Positions 60,132 through 64,000 of a stretch of DNA of 64,000 bases are shown here, one piece after another; position 1 is the first letter of the stretch; every line of letters begins with the position of its first letter. Source of the DNA: Desulfofarcimen acetoxidans DSM 771 (lineage in GTDB: Bacteria; Bacillota; Desulfotomaculia; Desulfotomaculales; Desulfofarciminaceae); assembly GCF_000024205.1 (NCBI RefSeq), contig NC_013216.1:3782001-3846000 (forward strand), in the 5' to 3' direction. The translations under genes were made by a program, and so were the position numbers. The notes under the pieces were generated by a model, which saw only the letters and a list, made by a program, of their open reading frames with translations, searched no databases and was not told the DNA's origin.

Positions 60132-62537
60132 TTAGACACCGCAAAAATCCAGGGGTTTCCTATCAAGATTCACCCCCATTTGCTCATCATAAAATCCCTC
60201 ACGCAGAGCAAGAATGGTTTTATCCTTTAACCAAACCAGTCCTTTCATTTGTTCCAGTTTTCTGCGGTCTGTTTCATATAAATTCACGCTGTAATGCTGG
60301 GCTTTTTTCAGATATCGTTTCAATTCGCCCAAACTGCATTCACCATTGATCAGGGTTATGAGGTCCCGGCCCTCTTCATACGGGGCCAGAATACCTGTTG
60401 TATTTTCGTCGATAGCTTGAAATTCCTGGCCCGCCGTCTTAAAGGCCTGTTTCAGCATCAGGTCCGCCGGACGGCCATTGCGGCTATGAAAGGCCTCCGC
60501 TGCCTCCTTATTCCCGGCCAAAACTTCGTATAATGATTTGCCTCTATTGTCCCCTTTCAGGTTATAATTCATCTGCGTTCTACGCTCGTAGAAATAATAC
60601 TTGTAATACCTGGCCATGGCCTGGGGAGAGAGCAAATCCCGATCAAAGCTCTCCGGGTTGTCCTCGAAATCCCGCAGGACTCTCTCCGTACACTCCTGTC
60701 CTTTCTTAATATCTACAAGTTTGCTGACATCTTCCCTCTCAAGATTGACGATATAGACGTCACCCCGTTCCTTTTCCCCATGCCGGTTGCAGCGTCCCGC
60801 CGCCTGAGCAATACTGTCCAAACCGGCTAAAGACCGGACCAAGCACTCAAAGGAAATATTGACACCGGCTTCAATGAGCTGAGTGCTGACGCAGATCACC
60901 TTCCCGCACCCCAACTGTTCTTTCATGGCCTGTAAAGCCTTCAGCCTGTGGGCCGGGCACATATTAGTACTCAAATGAAACACTTGACACTGTTTCTCTT
61001 CGGGCAGCCCCTGATTTGCCGCTTTTAATTCGTTGAAAACTTCCCTGGCCGAATTCTTGGTATTTAAAACCACCAATAAGCTGTTGAATTGATCCATTCT
61101 GTCCAGAATGAAATCCTTGAGAGCCGCAGCACTATACCCTCCGGTTACCAGCTTCGGAATCACATCCACCCGTTTAAACTGTCTGAACTTCTCATAGACA
61201 TCGGAAATGATGTTCGGATTTTCACTTAACTTTAGAGGGATTTCAGTCGTTTCCAGAAGAGGCTGGGTAGCGGTGCATAGAATTATCGTTGCTTGGCAGA
61301 CACCGGCCAGAAAACTAAGAGCACTGTTAAACATACTTATGCATTTAATAGGGATGGCCTGGATTTCGTCAAAGATAATCACAGAATTGGCGAGGTGATG
61401 CAATCGGCGAACGTCTTGAGTTCCGCCATTAAATAAGGTATTAAGAAACTGTACCATGGTGGTTAGAATAATCGGGCTGTCCCAGCGTTCCGTCAGCAGC
61501 TTGTAGTTGACCACTTCTTCCTCATCATCAGCGACAATCAGATTGGAATGATGCTCTAAAATCATTTCTTCATGGCCTAATATATTTTTAATTTCTCTGG
61601 CATTCTGGTCAATAATGGTAGTATATGGAATGATATAGAAAATTCTGTCCTTATCACACTCTTGGGCATGATTCAAGGCATAGCGCAGGCTGGAAAGGGT
61701 CTTCCCGCTGCCGGTGGGTACCGCCAGTTGATAGACGCCAGAACCGTTTCGCGCAAAATTTCTGCAGGCTAAAGAGATTTCCGCTCTAAGCCCATTGATT
61801 TTGCTCTCTTGAGGATAACTGCTTAGTTTCGCTTCCAGAATACCGGCAAGCTCAGCCCATAAAGCGTATTTATTGACCTTCTCCTTTCTGGCTTTGTTTT
61901 CCATGAAGAGATAGGTATCGTAGCGGTCCGCATCAATAAGACAACTGAACAAATACTTTTCGAGAACTCCGTAAGCAAACCAGCATTGGCCTGCTGAGCT
62001 GTTTAATTGATTAATGTGAGTAATCACAGCTTTAATCTCTTCTGCCGCTTTCGCAAAAAGGTCCTTAAGTTGGTTTGTTTCCAAACATTCTGACCTAAAG
62101 TAATTCAGGGCCTCGTCATAAAGAATGTCTTCATCTGGTTTCATTCTCTCCGTGTATTTATCCCTGCCTCTAAGGTCCAAGCAATCAATCAGGCCCCCGT
62201 GATGAGAGCAGACCGCAAGGGAAATAAGTTGAGCCGTAAATTTTTGCAGTCTATCCGCTGTGTTATAGAAGCTGTCGTAGATCAACTTGGCTCCCGCTGT
62301 GGAATGGTTGACCTGTCCCTTAAGAGACTTGTCCTGGGGATTTTGAGCGCAATAGCGTATGTAAGCGTCAAATTTCCGGGTCCCTTTCCCCATATCGTGA
62401 AGCATCCCCATCAGTTCACCAGTCGCTGCCAGGGAAATTTTTGAACTGAATTCCTTGGCTAATTCAGCCACGCTGTACAGGTGTTCTTTGACACTTTGTT
62501 CTTTGGCGATTGACGGGTTGATGTGGGCACAACGCAT
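60132..62537 (-). CDS. cas3: CRISPR-associated helicase/nuclease Cas3
   Basis: 801 residues. N-terminal HD nuclease ([19 protein letters not shown], metal ligands His/Asp, and [13 protein letters not shown]), then SF2 helicase: motif [15 protein letters not shown], motif [12 protein letters not shown], motif [13 protein letters not shown] and motif [16 protein letters not shown] and helicase are fused in the usual order. It degrades targets flagged by Cascade. Start ATG behind AAAGGAG; first gene of the cas operon. Confidence 0.97.
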   Translation of the reverse strand: MRCAHINPSIAKEQSVKEHLYSVAELAKEFSSKISLAATGELMGMLHDMGKGTRKFDAYIRYCAQNPQDKSLKGQVNHSTAGAKLIYDSFYNTADRLQKFTAQLISLAVCSHHGGLIDCLDLRGRDKYTERMKPDEDILYDEALNYFRSECLETNQLKDLFAKAAEEIKAVITHINQLNSSAGQCWFAYGVLEKYLFSCLIDADRYDTYLFMENKARKEKVNKYALWAELAGILEAKLSSYPQESKINGLRAEISLACRNFARNGSGVYQLAVPTGSGKTLSSLRYALNHAQECDKDRIFYIIPYTTIIDQNAREIKNILGHEEMILEHHSNLIVADDEEEVVNYKLLTERWDSPIILTTMVQFLNTLFNGGTQDVRRLHHLANSVIIFDEIQAIPIKCISMFNSALSFLAGVCQATIILCTATQPLLETTEIPLKLSENPNIISDVYEKFRQFKRVDVIPKLVTGGYSAAALKDFILDRMDQFNSLLVVLNTKNSAREVFNELKAANQGLPEEKQCQVFHLSTNMCPAHRLKALQAMKEQLGCGKVICVSTQLIEAGVNISFECLVRSLAGLDSIAQAAGRCNRHGEKERGDVYIVNLEREDVSKLVDIKKGQECTERVLRDFEDNPESFDRDLLSPQAMARYYKYYFYERRTQMNYNLKGDNRGKSLYEVLAGNKEAAEAFHSRNGRPADLMLKQAFKTAGQEFQAIDENTTGILAPYEEGRDLITLINGECSLGELKRYLKKAQHYSVNLYETDRRKLEQMKGLVWLKDKTILALREGFYDEQMGVNLDRKPLDFCGV

Positions 62538-63190
62538 TGGCTTTTACTCCTTTGCAATAAGACTCGCTGGACTAGGATAAAAGAAAAATCTTGTAATCTT
62601 TAATTGATTTATATTATAACTTAAATTTATTCAACGATTTATATATTTTTAAAAAATTTTAACATAAAATGCTTACAACCCCTTTTGCTGCTTTATCCAC
62701 GTTGAACTCATTAAGCTGTTATGCAAAGAACTATGGCTACTCTTATACCCCTGCTATGCTTCAACTATAAATGACATTGTTAGTGTAGGAATTTGGAATT
62801 AATGTTCACGACTTTTTTTACTGCAATCGGTTATCAATAAATGGAGTAGGTGTCATAAATCGTACATACATACAATTCCGCAAAAACCTTGTTATTTCCG
62901 CGCAAATGTATTTTTCTGCGTAAAAGTGCACCCCCCTAACTAACAAAAAGTTCCCTTAAAACAAAAGTCTAAGGGAACATAAAAAATACCATAAAAATAA
63001 CCCCAAAACGTTAAAAGCCTTTGATATCAACCTATTTACGCTCTATCAACACGACTGTCTCAACGTGTGTTTTGATAGAATGGTGATACCGCAGCGCAGA
63101 ATTATTATATTCATACCCAGGGGGGCTTTTAGGGGGTCGGAGGGTCGATGATTATACCAAATACGCAAATTGATTTCGTGGGCTTTATGT
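62538..63190. other. Intergenic region upstream of cas3 with repeat debris
   Basis: No intact gene. A TATAAT at 62613-62618 on the minus strand is a possible -10 for the cas operon, with no clear -35. At 62950-62978 GTTCCCTTA and TAAGGGAAC form a hairpin; at 63039-63075 another imperfect inverted repeat (CTATCAACACG...CGTGTGTTTTGATAG). These look like IS-end debris next to the broken transposase. Confidence 0.5.
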
Positions 63191-63194
63191 GTTT

Positions 63195-63703
63195 TGCAAA
63201 TAACGGCGTTTCGGTGAGGTGCTTGCTCGGTTGTGGTGTCGGTCTGGAGTATTCGTTATACGATAGAGGGGTGTGCCGGACGTTTGGGTAACTTTGGTGA
63301 TACCAATCTCACTCATCGACTGGTTTCACTGGTTGCAAGCCTTACTGAGCATCCAGAAAAATCTTTGCCTGAAGCACTTGGTCAGTGGAGCGATGTCAAG
63401 GCTGCCTATCGTTAAGTAACTGTTGAAGCCATATATGATGCACACAGAAAGGCCACTATAGAAAAAATCAAGAATCAACCGGTGGTTTTGGCCATCCAAG
63501 ATACCACCATTTTCAACTATACCTTACATCGAGAAACAAAAGGGTTGGGACCTATCGGTCAAGCGGGTCTTTCCGGCTTCTTTCTACATTCTTGTCTTGC
63601 TGCATCCGCTGAAGGAGTTCCATTAGGAATCTTGGCCCATCGCTTATGGGTACGTTCACTAGAACCCAAACCTGCTAGTGTCAGCACATTTTCCTTGGAA
63701 TAA
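63195..63703 (+). pseudogene. Broken IS4-type transposase (5' part)
   Basis: CAGRLGNFGDTNLTHRLVSL, HPEKSLPEALGQWSDVKAAYR, TAA at 63414-63416, then VLAIQDTTIFNYTLHRETKG, LGPIGQAGLSGFFLHSCLAA and SAEGVPLGILAHRLWVR. This is the DNA-binding N-terminus and the first catalytic aspartate region (QDTT) of IS4/Tn5-type transposases. An in-frame stop and the abrupt end after ~150 residues, with no second or third catalytic motif, make it a pseudogene. Confidence 0.8.
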
Positions 63704-63761
63704 GTAATAACTGTTATGAAAAATATAGTATTATATAATCAAAATGTTGGGGGAGACAGCT

Positions 63762-64000
63762 TTGAATATAAGACTTGCTACTGAAAACGATCTACCCATT
63801 ATCGTAGATATTTATAATTCCACCGTCCCTTCTAGAATGGTTACGGCTGACACTACCCCGGTAACAATTGAAAGTAGGTTAGCTTGGTTTCATGAACATA
63901 ACCCAGATAATCGTCCTATCTGGGTTGTAGAGGAAGGAGGTAATGCCTTGGGTTGGTTAAGTTTCTCTTTTTTTTATAACAGACCAGCCTATAATTCTAC
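63762..64000 (+). CDS. GNAT N-acetyltransferase, partial (runs off the window)
   Basis: TTG start behind TTGGGGGAG. MNIRLATENDLPIIVDIYNS, WFHEHNPDNRPIWVVEEGG and LGWLSFSFFYNRPAYNS match the phosphinothricin-acetyltransferase-like branch of GNAT enzymes. The catalytic and CoA motifs lie beyond the end, so substrate is open. Confidence 0.8.
   Translation, partial: MNIRLATENDLPIIVDIYNSTVPSRMVTADTTPVTIESRLAWFHEHNPDNRPIWVVEEGGNALGWLSFSFFYNRPAYNS

Overview
The window is a piece of a Gram-positive, spore-forming, strictly anaerobic Firmicute, most likely a Peptococcaceae (Desulfotomaculum/Pelotomaculum-like) bacterium. The evidence is CotF-type spore coat proteins, YlbF, an SLH-anchored surface protein, frequent TTG/GTG starts behind strong GGAGG sites, the anaerobic homocysteine pathway, a 2-hydroxyacyl-CoA dehydratase/activase pair, a flavodiiron protein and a complete type I-C CRISPR system. 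Genus-level placement is inference.

Layout. 0.1-5.3 kb: ylbF, a cobalamin-riboswitch-controlled cobT and a large SLH protein. 5.4-7.9 kb: a SAM-I riboswitch with terminator in front of three genes for homocysteine synthesis from sulfide. 8.1-9.2 kb: a tandem array of six tiny membrane peptides starting MAYG, none long enough for a usual ORF cut-off. 9.3-15.4 kb: a GNAT-like protein, a beta-ketoacyl synthase, an orphan long-form hisG, a very unusual tRNA and asnS. 15.6-28 kb: BON protein, GH15 glucoamylase, a small CBM25/53-like protein, C_GCAxxG_C_C protein, a MoxR/VWA pair, coat proteins, hflX, ychF, a nitrilase-family hydrolase and a NifU-like protein with an in-frame UGA. 28-51 kb: an ECF sigma/anti-sigma pair, uppP, two ordinary tRNAs, rph-rdgB-phosphodiesterase, a 2-hydroxyacyl-CoA dehydratase/activase pair, two cell-wall enzymes, an APC permease cluster, queD-queE-queC, mgtC, an M29 aminopeptidase, a decayed TnpB element and a flavodiiron protein. 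51.6-62.5 kb: gene remnants, then a 29-repeat CRISPR array and its cas operon (cas3-cas5-cas8c-cas7-cas4-cas1-cas2), all read on the minus strand towards the array. 63-64 kb: a broken IS4-type transposase and the start of an acetyltransferase.

The two most interesting items concern selenocysteine/cysteine decoding. At 13444-13540 is a tRNA with the full bacterial tRNA-Sec architecture (8-bp acceptor stem, 6-bp D stem with 4-nt loop, 8-bp variable arm) but a cysteine GCA anticodon and U73. At 27790-28011 is a NifU-domain gene whose second CxxC cysteine is an in-frame UGA, followed by a small GGGU-loop hairpin, i.e. a candidate selenoprotein that ordinary gene callers miss. Other oddities are three dispersed copies of an ~85-bp unexplained repeat, remnants of an IS200/IS605-like family including a ~400-bp deletion derivative holding a perfect 21-bp hairpin, and two conserved genes (moxR-like, fprA) with no canonical start codon at the expected position.
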